From: Cristatella mucedo
Taxonomy: Eukaryota; Bryozoa; Phylactolaemata; Cristatellidae
Assembly: GCA_009760855.2 (NCBI GenBank)
Contig: WPIO01000014.1
Coordinates: forward strand, 2,230,001-2,294,000
Direction of reading: 5' to 3'
DNA length: 64,000 nt
Positions 45,671 to 56,618 of the stretch are shown piece by piece. A model generated the notes under the pieces. That model worked only from the letters and a program-made list of their open reading frames with translations, searched no databases and had not been told where the DNA came from. The position numbers and the translations under genes were made by a program. Positions within the stretch are counted from its first letter, which is position 1. Each line of letters starts with the position of its first letter.

Positions 45671-45799
45671 ACCAGCGTTTCTAGCCCAAGAGGCTTAAGC
45701 TTAGTGGTTTAGGTTGAAGCGTTGAGGTAACGGGATTGGACGCTGGTTGGCATGCTACTTCTTTGTGATGTTTGTTATGCAGGTTAAGTTTGTGATGCA

Positions 45800-48095
45800 G
45801 GTCTTCTTCATCTGCATTCAGACTCGACCGGCAGCCTCGATACCCTCACTGATGCTACGAACATGACACTCAGAAGTGCTCTTGACAAGCATGCTCTCGT
45901 TCATTCTATCCGTGTTCAAAGTTGTGGAGATTCCTTTCAATTTACAAAGAAACTCCTAAAGATGCACCGGGTTAAGCGCAGGCTTGAACGTCGTTTCAAG
46001 AAATCGGGGTCTGATGCAGATCTAGTCAATTTCAAAGACTTCCTTCAATTTTACACCCGAAAGCTTTAAAAAACCAAGGCTTCTTTTTTCATTAGAAAGC
46101 TGAATTCCTGCCAGTCGGACACTAAACAGATTTATAAGACAGTAAAACATTTACTGGCCAATGCTGAGATGTCCAACTCCCCAGATATTAAGGGCTCAGC
46201 CGAAAAGTTTTCAGCCTTCTTTACTGAAAAAATTGTGCACATTCGTGCCTCCATCAAGCCCCCTACGACTAAAACAATCTGGTTCCACAACCTGTGACCT
46301 TCCTTAAAAGGTTCTCCGAGGTTTCTGCATGCGATGTGGCTACCTTAATAAGGTCTAGCAAAAAGAGCTCGTCTCCTGAAGACCCTATACCCTCATCTCT
46401 GTGGTCTTCACTTGCAGACCAACTTAGCCCTGCCATAACCAAGATTTTTAATGCTTCTTTGGGAAAAGGGGTCGTCCCCAAGTCCTTCAAACCGGCAATC
46501 GTTAGACCCATTCTTAAAAAGCCTGGATTAGACAGAGAGGTCCTTGCAAACTATCGCCCAGTTTCCCTTCTTCCTTTCTTATCAAAGATTCTTGAAAAAA
46601 TTGTTGCTAAGCAGCTGGTTGAACATATTGAAAATAATGGAATGTCAGAAACATTTCAATCAGGGTTCAAGAGGCAGCACTCCACTGAAACTGCTCTCCT
46701 CCTTGTTAACAATTACATTCTATGTGGCAACGACGGGAATGTCACTGCCCCAGCTCTGCTAGATCTGTCAGCTGCCTTCGACACCATTGATCACGAGGTT
46801 CTGCTTGAACGATTGAGAACAACGATCGGTCTGGCAGACGAAGCACTGGCGTGGTTTAAATCCTACTTGTCTGATCGAGTTCAATCCATGTCGTGTGGAA
46901 GTCAGGTCTCACAAACGAGAAGGGTCACCTGTGGAGTCCCTCAAGGGTCCGTACTCGGCCCCTTGCAGTTCTCCATTCATACACAACCTCTGGGAAAAGT
47001 CAGTAAGGCCCATGGACTAGGATATCACTTCTATGCTGACTATACTCAGTTGTATTTGTCATTCAAACCGTCGGAATCTGCTGCAGCAACTGAAAAGCTG
47101 AATGCTTGCCTTGCCGATATTTGATCCTGGATGTCGGAAAACTTCCTGAAATTAAATGATGATAAAACTGAACTGCTGCTCATAGGACACCCTAAGCGTG
47201 TGGCTATCGATGCTATTGTGATGGTATTGGGGATGGTGGTGATGATGATGGTGATGCTTTTGTGCGACCATCACCACGTGCTCGAAATTTAGGTGTCGTT
47301 TTCGACAGCTGCCTCAATTTTAAAAGCTTCATTCAGAAGACTGCTTCTACAGCTAGCCATCACGCCCGATCCCTATCCAAGATTAGGAGCTGTCTCCCAC
47401 AGTTGCTTGTAAAAGATTTAACTACCTCCTTAGTTCTGTCTCGGCTTGATTATTGCAATTCCTTATTGGCTGGGCTGCCAAAGAAAGCTATTAGACCTCT
47501 GCAGCAGACCATGAATATGGCTGCAAGGCTAGTCTTCAAGTCCCAGCGGTTTGATCACGTGTCTCATTTGCTAAAAGATCTAGGATGGATGCCGGTTGAG
47601 CAACAGATACAGAGCAAAGTTCTTACGCTGACCCACAAGGCCCGCCACGGCTTGGCTCCTTCGTACCTAGCTGAACTGCTGCACCAGTTTTAGCCTGTTC
47701 GCCCTCAGGTCCTGTGTGGACAATAAATTAGCTGTTCCATTCCTCCGCTTAAAGACCGTTGGTGACAGAAGCTTTAGCTCTGCAGGTCCTAGACTGTGGA
47801 ACTCGCTTCCACAATTCTTACGCAACGACAACTACTCTCCTACTGCCGACTATGGCACATCTTTTTCAGCGGTTCTGAGCTGCTACTTCCATGCTACTCA
47901 CTACTTCAACTGCTCTCCTGACTCTGCTATGCTTCCCACTTTCTCTATATTGCGTGAGACGAAGTCTGTTGGTTACCGAATGCGTACCGAAAGCCGCTTA
48001 GGCTGTGAGAGCGCTATACAAAGCTCTCCTGCGTAACACCCACCTGGTCTTTATGACTTTGTAGAGTTACAGACGGAAATACATTACATTACATT
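45800..48095 (+). mobile_element. LINE-B longest copy
   Basis: About 2.3 kb, from the linker between endonuclease and RT to the 3' UTR and ACATT-repeat tail. It defines the LINE-B family in this window. The 5' part, including the endonuclease, is missing. Confidence 0.93.
45863..47693 (+). pseudogene. LINE-B reverse transcriptase, inactivated
   Basis: The pieces read in order: SALDKHALVHSIRV and RVKRRLERRFKKSG (linker, 45863-46069, stop); [84 protein letters not shown] and YHFYADYTQLYLSF (46294-47124); then [16 protein letters not shown]; then [20 protein letters not shown] and [20 protein letters not shown] to a stop at 47693. Disabling changes are YADD to YADY, a TGA at 47122-47124 and a GATGGTGATG-type repeat expansion around 47205-47255 that disrupts the frame. 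A further open stretch (47716-48036) holds [15 protein letters not shown]. Confidence 0.9.
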
Positions 48096-48708
48096 TGTGT
48101 TCATGGAAATTCGAAACAAAACCGCGTCTTCGCCCCATTTCATCTGCTTATGACTGCAATATCTATATTGTTGCCATTTAATTTGGCCTGAGTATTTTGA
48201 AGATACTATAAATATTACTCGCTAAACAAAGATCCGCGGCGCTACGCCGACCTCGTTCCGGCCATTCCAGCGCACTCGCTTGGCATTGACGGATAAAATA
48301 TCAGGTCGGGCGGTACAATTCGAGACAGCGAGCCCAGCTCGCTTCCGATTAGCGAGAGCTCGCGCGGCGGTGGCTAGCGCTGCCGCGCTCGGAGAGACCG
48401 CCACTAGAGGCCGCCCGCCGTCTAGGAAAGCGAAGAGAGGACGCCGCTCCGGGCGCGACTGCCACGTGACTGAAGCGGTGGTCGCAGATTGAGAAAAGCC
48501 GCAGCTAACTTCGTGCTCGAGGTCAAGGGTCAGTGCACCCGCTTGGAAGCCTGCATTGCCCTTCGACTTCCTTTGGACAGACCGGCGGCTCTTAGCACTA
48601 AAGTAAACGTTTAGAGCTACGAACTCAACAGCTTCAGTGTACAGTGCGGCAGAAGAGCCTTAGATGCTTTCAACCCGCATGCAGCGGGTGGCGAGCCGCG
48701 ATAGCACA
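48096..48708. other. intergenic, CpG-rich
   Basis: No gene or element recognised. 48230-48480 is GC-rich with short open frames only. Confidence 0.4.
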
Positions 48709-48870
48709 CTAGGCATGGCGGTTGATTTTCACGACGTCGTTCCCCAGGTAGTGGGTTCGAATCCTGCACGTGGGCGATTCTGTATCGCCGCTGCAAGCAG
48801 TGGTGATAGCCGTAAAGGCTCTTCTGTCGCTATACAACGGAGGCTGTTAAATCAGCTACGATTATTTATT
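48709..48870 (+). mobile_element. SINE1 copy
   Basis: tRNA-like head with a near-perfect B box (GTGGGTTCGAATCCTGC), then CGCTGCAAGCAGTGGTGATA, GCCGTAAAGGCTCTTCTGTC, GCTATACAACGG. The body is shared with 56467-56618. Confidence 0.8.
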
Positions 48871-49261
48871 TATTTTTGTAGCTCTTTTTGCCAGCTGTAG
48901 GGTCCGCATCGCGAAGTACCGGCATCTCGTCGCTAAGAACAGCTAAGAGTCTGGGCTAAGAGCAGCTAAGAGTTTTGCGGTGGCGCCTCAGCCCGCAAAG
49001 GGCACAGTGCCCGCAGCAGGAATTGGGCCGTCTGTGTGCGAAAGCGACGCAGCGTTAGCCGATAGCGTAGCCAGTCGCCCGTGCAGACGCTTATGCTATG
49101 GGGCGAGCCTATCAGCTTGGACCGCGGCGTGGGGATAACTCCGCAGGGAGTTCAGCCGCAGGAAGAGCACCGGAGCGACCGGAAAAGAGCTGGTCATCAT
49201 ACCCACCTCATTCCTAGCGAAGCCCCGCCCCGCCCCCCTGCTTCGCGAATGAGTTTGTCAG

Positions 49262-49720
49262 CTCACTTCGTACACACTCACGACATCTCTCCTGCTGCCG
49301 ACTGTAACACATCCTTTCCAGCTGTCCTGAGCTGCTGCTTCCACGCTACTCGACCGTCAGCATCGTATCACCACCATTTCCTCGACTGCCCTTCTGACAC
49401 AGCTACGCTCTTACTTTCTCTTTATTCCATTAAATTAAGCCTTGGCTAACGTGTGCACAGCGAATGCCACATAGGCTGTGAGTGGCCAAAGAAAATCTCC
49501 CGAATAACAACTGCATAGTCTTTGTGGCTTTAATAGATCATAAGTAACTAATTGTTTAGCGCCCTAAGAGAGCTTAATCTCTATTTAGGCGCTTCACTTG
49601 TGCCACGGGGCTGGAGCACACGATCTCAGTCCAACTTTGTGTCAGGGCGAGCACCTTAACCACTGGGCCAAATCAGCACGGCTTTGTGGAGTTACAGACC
49701 GAGATACCTTACATTCTGCC
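49262..49720 (+). mobile_element. LINE-B 3' fragment, split by SINE2
   Basis: CTCCTGCTGCCGACTGTAAC, TTTCCAGCTGTCCTGAGCTG, CACAGCGAATGCCACATAGG, GCATAGTCTTTGTGGCTTT, then after the SINE GTGGAGTTACAGACCGAGAT ACCTTACATT, which is the LINE-B 3' end in order. Confidence 0.85.
49532..49679 (-). mobile_element. SINE2 nested in LINE-B tail
   Basis: 148 bp with the SINE2 hairpin complement (GTTTAGCGCCCTAAGAGAGC) and tRNA-like head (GAGCACCTTAACCACTGGGC). GGCTTT flanks it at 49526-49531 and 49680-49685, so the target duplication and the restored LINE-B sequence agree. Confidence 0.85.
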
Positions 49721-49724
49721 TAAG

Positions 49725-50205
49725 CTTCGCTGGCTTCCTATCAGGCATTGAATCGATTTTAAGATCCACAGTCTGGCTTGCAGGTTACTTCACTCACTAG
49801 CACTAGCTTACCTACCCGACTTCCTTGCTCTTTCCAGTTAGCTCTCGCAGGCAAGTTACAGTTTACCCATCCGATTCAGTCACCTTTCCTTCAGTGCGAA
49901 AGCACGAAAGTCCGGAACTCGCTTTGGCACCAGTGAACTTGCCTTTTTTGAGTCGGCTTGCTTTGCACGCGTACCTGTGCATGATTCAGTGCATGTTGCT
50001 CGCCATAGGTCCTACTGAACGACAGTGATGAGTATCTCCACGTTTGCTTTACCATGATGGCCCTAAACACGTTGCTTGTTTGCTGTTGCAAGCTCGATAC
50101 CACGCATGTCACCTAACCCTTGGGTCTCTTGGGTCTCTATCCTGCAGCGACTTTTAAAGCGCCCGGATAGAGATTAAGTTCTCTGAGGGTGCTATACAAG
50201 CGAGC
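49725..50205 (+). mobile_element. diverged LINE-A-like 3' copy
   Basis: Encodes LRWLPIRH, then IDFKIHSLACRLLHSLALAY LPDFL, parallel to [25 protein letters not shown]. It ends in the stem-loop GCGCCCGGATAGAGATTAAG TTCTCTGAGGGTGCTATAC. Probably a sister subfamily. Confidence 0.7.
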
Positions 50206-51261
50206 TGGATTATTACTGCTGTTCTTCTAAAACCCGACTCCCTACTCGAATGCGTCCGGATGGATAACATCGCCAGCCATCTCGGAGCGCCCGATTACCC
50301 TCATGCTGACGTCTGGCGCACTTTTGGTCGTTCGGCATTCTTCCAGGACGAAATTTCTCTGATCAGCCGACGAGATCAGGACGGATCGATCGGGAGACGT
50401 CACCGCCGCCGCTAGCTAAACGCAATGCAGCTCTCCGAAGGGAAGTTCAGCTACGCAGGGAAAATGGCACGGAGGTTGCATTGGAATGATTCTTCATGGA
50501 AGTTTCTCTACATTCCCGAAATCTCCGGGCGCCAGGTGGTGGGGGAGCGTGCTATAATACACCGTCGACTCAGTACGATCGCGAAGCTCATGCCCGAGGC
50601 GCATTCGCGGCCAGGGCTGGCTGCACTGGGTGGCTGCCGCCGCCTCTGTCTGGGCGAAGGTGAATGCGGCAGCCGATCGAGCACTAATCGCTGTCGCTTC
50701 GTCGCCGAATGCTCGGCTGCTGCGCTTCCGCAACGACGAGCAATCGCTCCGGCGCTCTCACGGGTAGAACCATTCGTTAGGGCCAGTCGAACTGGGTGGT
50801 GACAACACGCATCGGGCTCTCTGTCAACAGCCCGTGTTTAGAAAGGTGAGCGCCAAGCAGTGCAAGCCGGTCAGCGCAGACCTCCGCCGCCGCCAGCCTG
50901 TGAAGGAGCCGACTAGCCGATGGGAGCAATTAGACGCTGCCGGCGTGCTGCGTGTGAGCCAGTGCGGGCGGTTACCTAAGCGGGTCGATGCGCTGCAGTG
51001 GCGAGCCATTTTCGCCGACGCTCGGTCAGCTCCCAACCATAGAAGCCCCTAGCTTAAAAAAAAAGTGCCAGCCGCTATCCGTCAGACGACCTCGAGGTCG
51101 TCTGCCGACCGCTAGCCCGCGCCGAATTCGCATTTTGTCAGCAGCGGAGGCGGCAGCTGCGGTGGGTGCAGTGCAGCCAGACACCGCCGCCACCCACCCA
51201 CCCCTCCCCCCCCCGAAGACCCAGCGTCGGCGCTCGCGTGCGATGAGACGGCGACACTTAC
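50206..51261. other. CpG-rich stretch, no gene proved
   Basis: Lies downstream of the candidate transporter exon on the minus strand and is probably its intron. It carries a 22-bp perfect palindrome (51083-51104). No further exon could be matched. Confidence 0.4.
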
Positions 51262-51559
51262 AGCCGACTGTCGCCCTCCTCGTACGGCTCCCTGATGAAC
51301 AGAATGGCGCCGGCGGAGAGGAACGTCACGCTCGTCCAAAAGAACGTGCACGACAGCCAAGTAGGCGGCAGCCAGATGCGCCGAAGCGCCTGGAAGGTCG
51401 GCGGCATCGCCGCAGGCGGCGCCTCACGGTCCGACGGAACGTCGCCGAAGGCTTCAGAGGAGCGGGCTGAAACGAGCGACGGCTCCGAGAGCTGCGGCAT
51501 CGCTCTCTTCTTCAGATTCAGCACCGCCTTCGCCTCCAGCTCATCGCTCGCTCGCTCCT
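51262..51559 (-). CDS. internal exon of a candidate MFS transporter (SLC45-like?)
   Basis: 298 nt between an acceptor (GCCGTTCAG) and a strong donor (CT|GTAAGT), open throughout. It begins EERASDELEAKAVLNLKKRA, a polar loop rich in Ser/Pro/Glu, then MPPTFQALRRIWLPPTWLSC, FFWTSVTFLSAGAILFI (hydrophobic) and REPYEEGDSR. The order MP-x5-L-x4-L-x2-W-x5-F(Y/W)T then (V/L)F-x3-(D/E)P resembles the loop and seventh helix of SLC45 proton/sugar transporters, but the usual TDF(M/V)G core is not conserved. Family is a guess; exon status is better supported. Confidence 0.4.
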
Positions 51560-52107
51560 CTGAACGGCGATGAGCCGAAAAGTGCCCAGCGGCACTCAGG
51601 CAGGGCACTCAGGCGGCGGCGAAGTGCAGCGCATCGGCGAAGTGCAGCGGAGCGGCGAAGTGCAGTGGAGCGAGCGGCGAGAGCAAGTGAGCCGACACGC
51701 TGGCTCGGCTCCGCCGCACTCCTGCTGTCCACTTCGCTTTTACTTGCTGACGAGCCGGGGCAGGGGTACGACCGCCGAGGTCAGGCTGACAAAGTCCAGG
51801 ACAGACTAGTCTTTTCGCCCCGAACGGCGATCGTGCATAGAAAATGCGCCCGGTCTCTGTCCGACGGCTTTTGCTTCGTAAACTGCACCGCGGGGTTGTA
51901 CCAAAGAGAGCACACAGCGGCTAAACGCCAACACAGTAGCTTCTCTGCTGGTCACTATCGGTTCGCACACTGCAGTTATGACATCAAATGTCGCTCGAAA
52001 TGTCGTGGTGCACCCGCACAACGCATGCACAGATGCACTCACACACGAACCATTATAAAATTCCTTGCGGATTTATACTAAAAACGTCTGCCAATGCGTC
52101 ACTCCCT

Positions 52108-52111
<4 letters not shown>

Positions 52112-52182
<71 letters not shown>
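52112..52182. repeat. (CT)n microsatellite
   Basis: About 35 CT units. Confidence 0.97.
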
Positions 52183-52184
<2 letters not shown>

Positions 52185-54069
52185 CCTGTCTCTCGGTCTC
52201 GCACTCCGGTACATCTCTCAGTTCTTCTACTTGTCGATTATCGCCACTTCAGCATAGCACGGCACTACGTAAATCCAAGTGCTACTCAGTTCACTCAAAT
52301 GGCAAAAAAGATGAGAACTTGAGAGTATTTTCTCTCGCAAAAAATGGCATCGGCGACTCTGTCTGAGGCCGTTGTTATTGCTAGCTCTCTCGTTAACATG
52401 GTCGCTTAAGTTGCTGAGACGGTCCATTGAGCGAAAGTAAATGTGCTGAATAGTCAGTCAGTATGTTTATATGGCGCTAAGCACACCTGAGAGATACGGT
52501 AGCGGAAGAGAGTTTGCAGGATATGCTGCCTCGTCCAAAAGGTATTGAACTCGTGACCTTCCACCTAAGGGGGGTAGGATGGGGTAAAGCCATACCCGCT
52601 TGAAATTCCGATAGACCAAAAGCTGTGAGCTACCGCTATGCCCAAGATCGCTTGGCCGCGTGGAAAGCCTGCTCTTGCACTCCCGGGCTCGCCTTGTTTT
52701 GCAGTGCCAGGCACGCGGATCGCTTGCACAATCGATCTAGCACTCGCGCCCTGCTCCTCGCGATGAACAATCCTGGTGTGCATCCAGCGCCCGCGTGCCG
52801 ACCGTTACGAACGGTAGCTTGTGGTGAATGCATAAATCACATTTCTTATCGAGCTCAGCGGCACAAGCGGCGGTAGTTGGCTCGCTTGATGTCGGCCACC
52901 TCGATCTGTACGCAGCAGCATTTTTAACATCTGCACCCCGGGTGGGTGGAGGGGGTTGGCCGGCTCGCGACTTGCCTGCTTGCTTGCTTATAGAGAACGG
53001 CAATTCAGCCCACGGACACGAGCGTTGCCGAGGGGCGGTGGCGGCAGTGGGTCGCGCTAGGTCAATATTTATCAAAGGCTTCATCCCGTCAAGACCCGGG
53101 GGTTCGCGTATCCAGCAGCTGAGTGCTAACAGTAAAATCTGAGTCCTGGCGAAGCGCTTCCTCGCAGCGCGAGCGATGGCTCTCCGAGCTCTGGCGGTAG
53201 CTGTCGGTCGGCTCTTCGCGTCGATCGCGTCGCTCACACGACAAACGACTTCTACGAACTCCATTCTCCCGAAGCTAGAAGTTGGGCGGGCACGACACGG
53301 GCAGCCATGTTGTCAGCCTCGTCCGAATGGCGGTGCACTATTCTGTGCTTTTTCCGGGAAAGTGACGATTTCTATACCTTTCTTCTAGCCCGCTATATCA
53401 CCCGCCGCGCCCCCCCCCCGTAATGTGGGTCGCATCGGTGGCTGCCCTGACATAGTGCGTTTCGTTACAAGTGAGTGAGCCAGCGAGCGAGTTACAACTG
53501 TACATGGAAGGCATTGCCTACACAGCCATCGTAGCCGAGGCCGTCCCTCAAATTAATAGCGATTACTTTTCTCTACCGCCTTGATATACATTTCAGCTAA
53601 CAGCGGCTACCTAAGTTGCTTGCTGACCAATGTACTTGTCGCTCTGATGTAGCTCCCACCACAGGATGACGGCGTGCTGCAGCTGCTTTGCCTGTTGCAC
53701 TGCTCCGCTTTTGGATTCACTGCTCTTGAGCTCATCGCAAGCCTTCGTTAGGATTCATTACTCTTGATCTCACTGCAAGCCTTCAAGATGGCTTGAAGAC
53801 GTGCAGTTTTGCTTGGGTTTGTGCGTCTGACCTGGCTCGGCAGGCAGGGGCCGGTGGCCGTTCACTGAACCACACAAGTCAAAGACCGCTACCACTAGAG
53901 AAGAATATAACGAAAAGTAAACAATCAAAGGCCAAAAAGTTCAAGGTCCGTTCACCAACCGCGCTAGCAAGCAGTATACATTTCTAGAATCGTTACCATG
54001 GCAGCCTTTACAAATTTTTTTTAGTAATCAGAGATCTTTAAGGGCTACTAGTAGCGAATCTTCGAAAGA

Positions 54070-54119
54070 CCATAGTATTATGTAATACATAAATGAATAT
54101 GTATTACATAATACTATGG
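54070..54119. repeat. perfect 22-bp-arm inverted repeat
   Basis: Two perfect 22-bp arms, CCATAGTATTATGTAATACA TA and its complement, around a 6-bp loop AATGAA. AT-rich and able to form a hairpin or cruciform. No flanking duplication seen. Confidence 0.95.
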
Positions 54120-55569
54120 ATCACAGGTGGAGCTGCCAATAGAATTTCCAAAAGATCTTAGAAAGGCTCTTACCGAAAGATAAACTCTAATAGAGGGCCA
54201 CCGACTGCCCACTATGGAGGAGTTGTAGTATCCGGTTTGGAGGTAGACGTCCGTTGGAGGAGAGGTGGGCGAGGCCTGGGAGGGGGTAACACTGCTCTTC
54301 GAAACCCGTTACTCTTGCTTTCCCTGATGGGTGTGAAGCACAAGTACAAGTATAAGCTCAGAAAGAACTCATGGTAACGCCATGCCATCTTACCCCTTAC
54401 TATAGTCCATACCAAACACGAGTAAAATGATCCCAGATGTTTCACAAATCAACCCAGATAAAATTGAATTTAAGGCTGCTCTCAGGTAACGAAACAGGAT
54501 CTTCATTGAACTATCAAAAGCGCCTAGAATTGAGCGCTCCGGACTCTCAGCATAGAAATGTTGTCCATGAGTGCGTAGACAATGAGTTTCATGGAATATC
54601 GCGTAATCTAAAACAGAGGTGAAATATCACAATGCGAATAGACGATGGAGCGTCAAAGTGTCTGTAAAGATCGGCTCAAACTAGAATTATTATTGCAACT
54701 TCTCGGGCTTCGTTCTTATTTACATTATAGCTACTTTTCGCTGATTACTGGAGCACTCAGCTTAGTGGCGATCAATTTCAGGTGTCAATATGAGCAGTTT
54801 GAATTCATTTTAGAATTCGGTAAGGATCTATTTTATGATATCACACGTCTCCTTTTAATTTCATACTGTAGGGTTAGATACAATTTTGAATTTGACCAAT
54901 TCTTTAGTCGTGGATCTTAAGAATACAGCGCTCTGAAAATATTGAAGCTATCAGGCAAAAAAGCGTGATATAGTTCTGATAATAACAGTAGAGACCGTTC
55001 TTCTAAAATACAAGTTTTTACTACAACTACAGACGTGCCTATGATCTGCATACTGCAGCACAAAGGATTCATCCAGAGTGTTTTAGTTTCGTAGTTTAAT
55101 TAGCAAAAAAATCTCATTCAAGGGTCTTTTCATTTAACCATACTTTTATGCAAACAATTGACTGCCTTCATGCTATAGCAGCAAGGCTCGGAACATTTTC
55201 GGATTAGTCCTCATCCTGCTTTGAAAGCAAATCACTTTTATTAATTAATTCGACGATTGACATTCTAAGGAATCTAGGGGGCTTAGTGGCATGGAGAAGT
55301 GAGCAGAGAGTAGAGCCTACTTCCTAGTGAATTGTCCACGGATCCTTTCAGGATAGTATCGCTTGGCGGGCTAGCAGCGAAACGTGGCATTAGCCTACTT
55401 CGTAGGCCTCGCCGACTAGAGCTTAGTGGAAGGGTGTTAGCGGATGGACAAAAAGACACAACCAACCAAACAGAGCGAGTTGAGGAGAGAAAAAGCAGGA
55501 GAATAAAGCTAGAGACAGATGCGCAGGCATGCGGAAAAGTAGACGCGAGCCGAAGAGCGAAAGCGCCGA

Positions 55570-55675
55570 AAGCCGCTCAGGCTGTGAGTGCCCGCTATAC
55601 TAAACTCTCCTGCGTAACACCCGCATAGTCTTTATGGCTATGTGGAGTTACAGACGGAGATACAAGACAAGACAG
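55570..55675 (+). mobile_element. LINE-B tail fragment
   Basis: CTCAGGCTGTGAGTGCCCGC, CTCTCCTGCGTAACACCCGC, ATAGTCTTTATGGCTATGTG and GAGTTACAGACGGAGATACA match the LINE-B 3' UTR. Confidence 0.85.
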
Positions 55676-56466
55676 CGAGAAAGAGTCACAGGCATGTTAA
55701 AAATCCAGATGCTGGTACATCGGAGCCAGCGAAACCAGCCGAAACCGGACCTAAGCAAGCCGAATGCTGGACCAGAGGTCCGTTAGGAGTGGGAGATGCG
55801 AAGCCACCGGCCCAAGACTGGAAATCAATACTGGGTGTTCGCTTTATGCAATCTGAAGGATTTCCTCTTCGCAGCAACAACTGAGATATCTGCTGTCATC
55901 TTGCATGTCATTATCAGCTTTACCTGATCGGGCCGGAGTTCAAGTAGTTGCCATAGAAGGTTATCGAGGTGGTCACTGAAATGATTGACAGGCTGTAGGA
56001 TGCAACTGCTCGGACGTTCTCTTTGGAACGTCTTGACGGCGCTACCCGCGCCGGGCTAGCGTCTTGCTGAGCATCTGCCAGCCATCGTCCGTGTACAACG
56101 TGCCACAAGTAGGAGAGCTTCAGTGGGCAGAGAGTCTATCGACTCGAGTTCGGAGGCGGCTACTTTTTCGGAGTTTGACTGAATTTGTCTCGTTACGACT
56201 CTGACAAGATCACCGATCCAGAGAAGGAAGACGAGCAGGATAATGACTGCTGTACCTAGCTGCAGTGCCTCCTGAGTGCAGGGTTAACTTTGTACGGGGG
56301 AGGGGCAGTTGACTGGACACAGCCAGGACCAGTAGGGGTGTGGTGGAGATGGGGGGCTCACCCAGCAAGGCCAAACCCGCCCTCTGACTTTAGGCCCAGA
56401 TGCGCGATGCATTACCTCATGGTAGCCGATTGGAAGTCTGGAGGCGTTCGCGAGTGCATTATTTAC

Positions 56467-56618
56467 TGGGCCGTGATAGCCAGGGAGGTAAGGTGCTCGC
56501 TCCTCCCGACCGAGATCGTGGGTTCAGATCCTGCAGTTGGGCGGTCCCCTATTGCAAGCGGTGGTGATAGCCGGCAAGGCTCTTCTGAAATCAAGGCTGC
56601 TAAACCAGCTACAATTTT
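56467..56618 (+). mobile_element. SINE1 copy
   Basis: Head with TAGCCAGGGAGGTAAGGTGC (A-box-like) and GATCGTGGGTTCAGATCCTG (B-box-like), then TTGCAAGCGGTGGTGATAGC and CGGCAAGGCTCTTCTG. The 3' part matches 48709-48870. Confidence 0.8.

Larger units (their letters stand above)
51560..56466. other. long stretch with no provable gene
   Basis: Contains the (CT)n at 52112-52182, GC-rich CpG-dense DNA at 51600-51850 and 52620-53400 (a 175-aa minus frame at 52737-53264 is open but without a domain), an AT-rich zone with a perfect hairpin at 54070-54119, and a LINE-B tail at 55570-55675. Upstream exons of the 51262 gene could lie here. Confidence 0.4.

Noticed and set aside
48137..48190. Minus-strand NGNNIDIAVISR as the SLC45 helix 11 motif
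   Set aside because: Attractive next to the transporter idea, but the frame stops at once and no donor fits; probably coincidence.
48750..48775. tRNA gene suggested by the B box GGTTCGAATCC
   Set aside because: No matching A box or acceptor stem of a real tRNA, and the following body is shared with other SINE1 copies.
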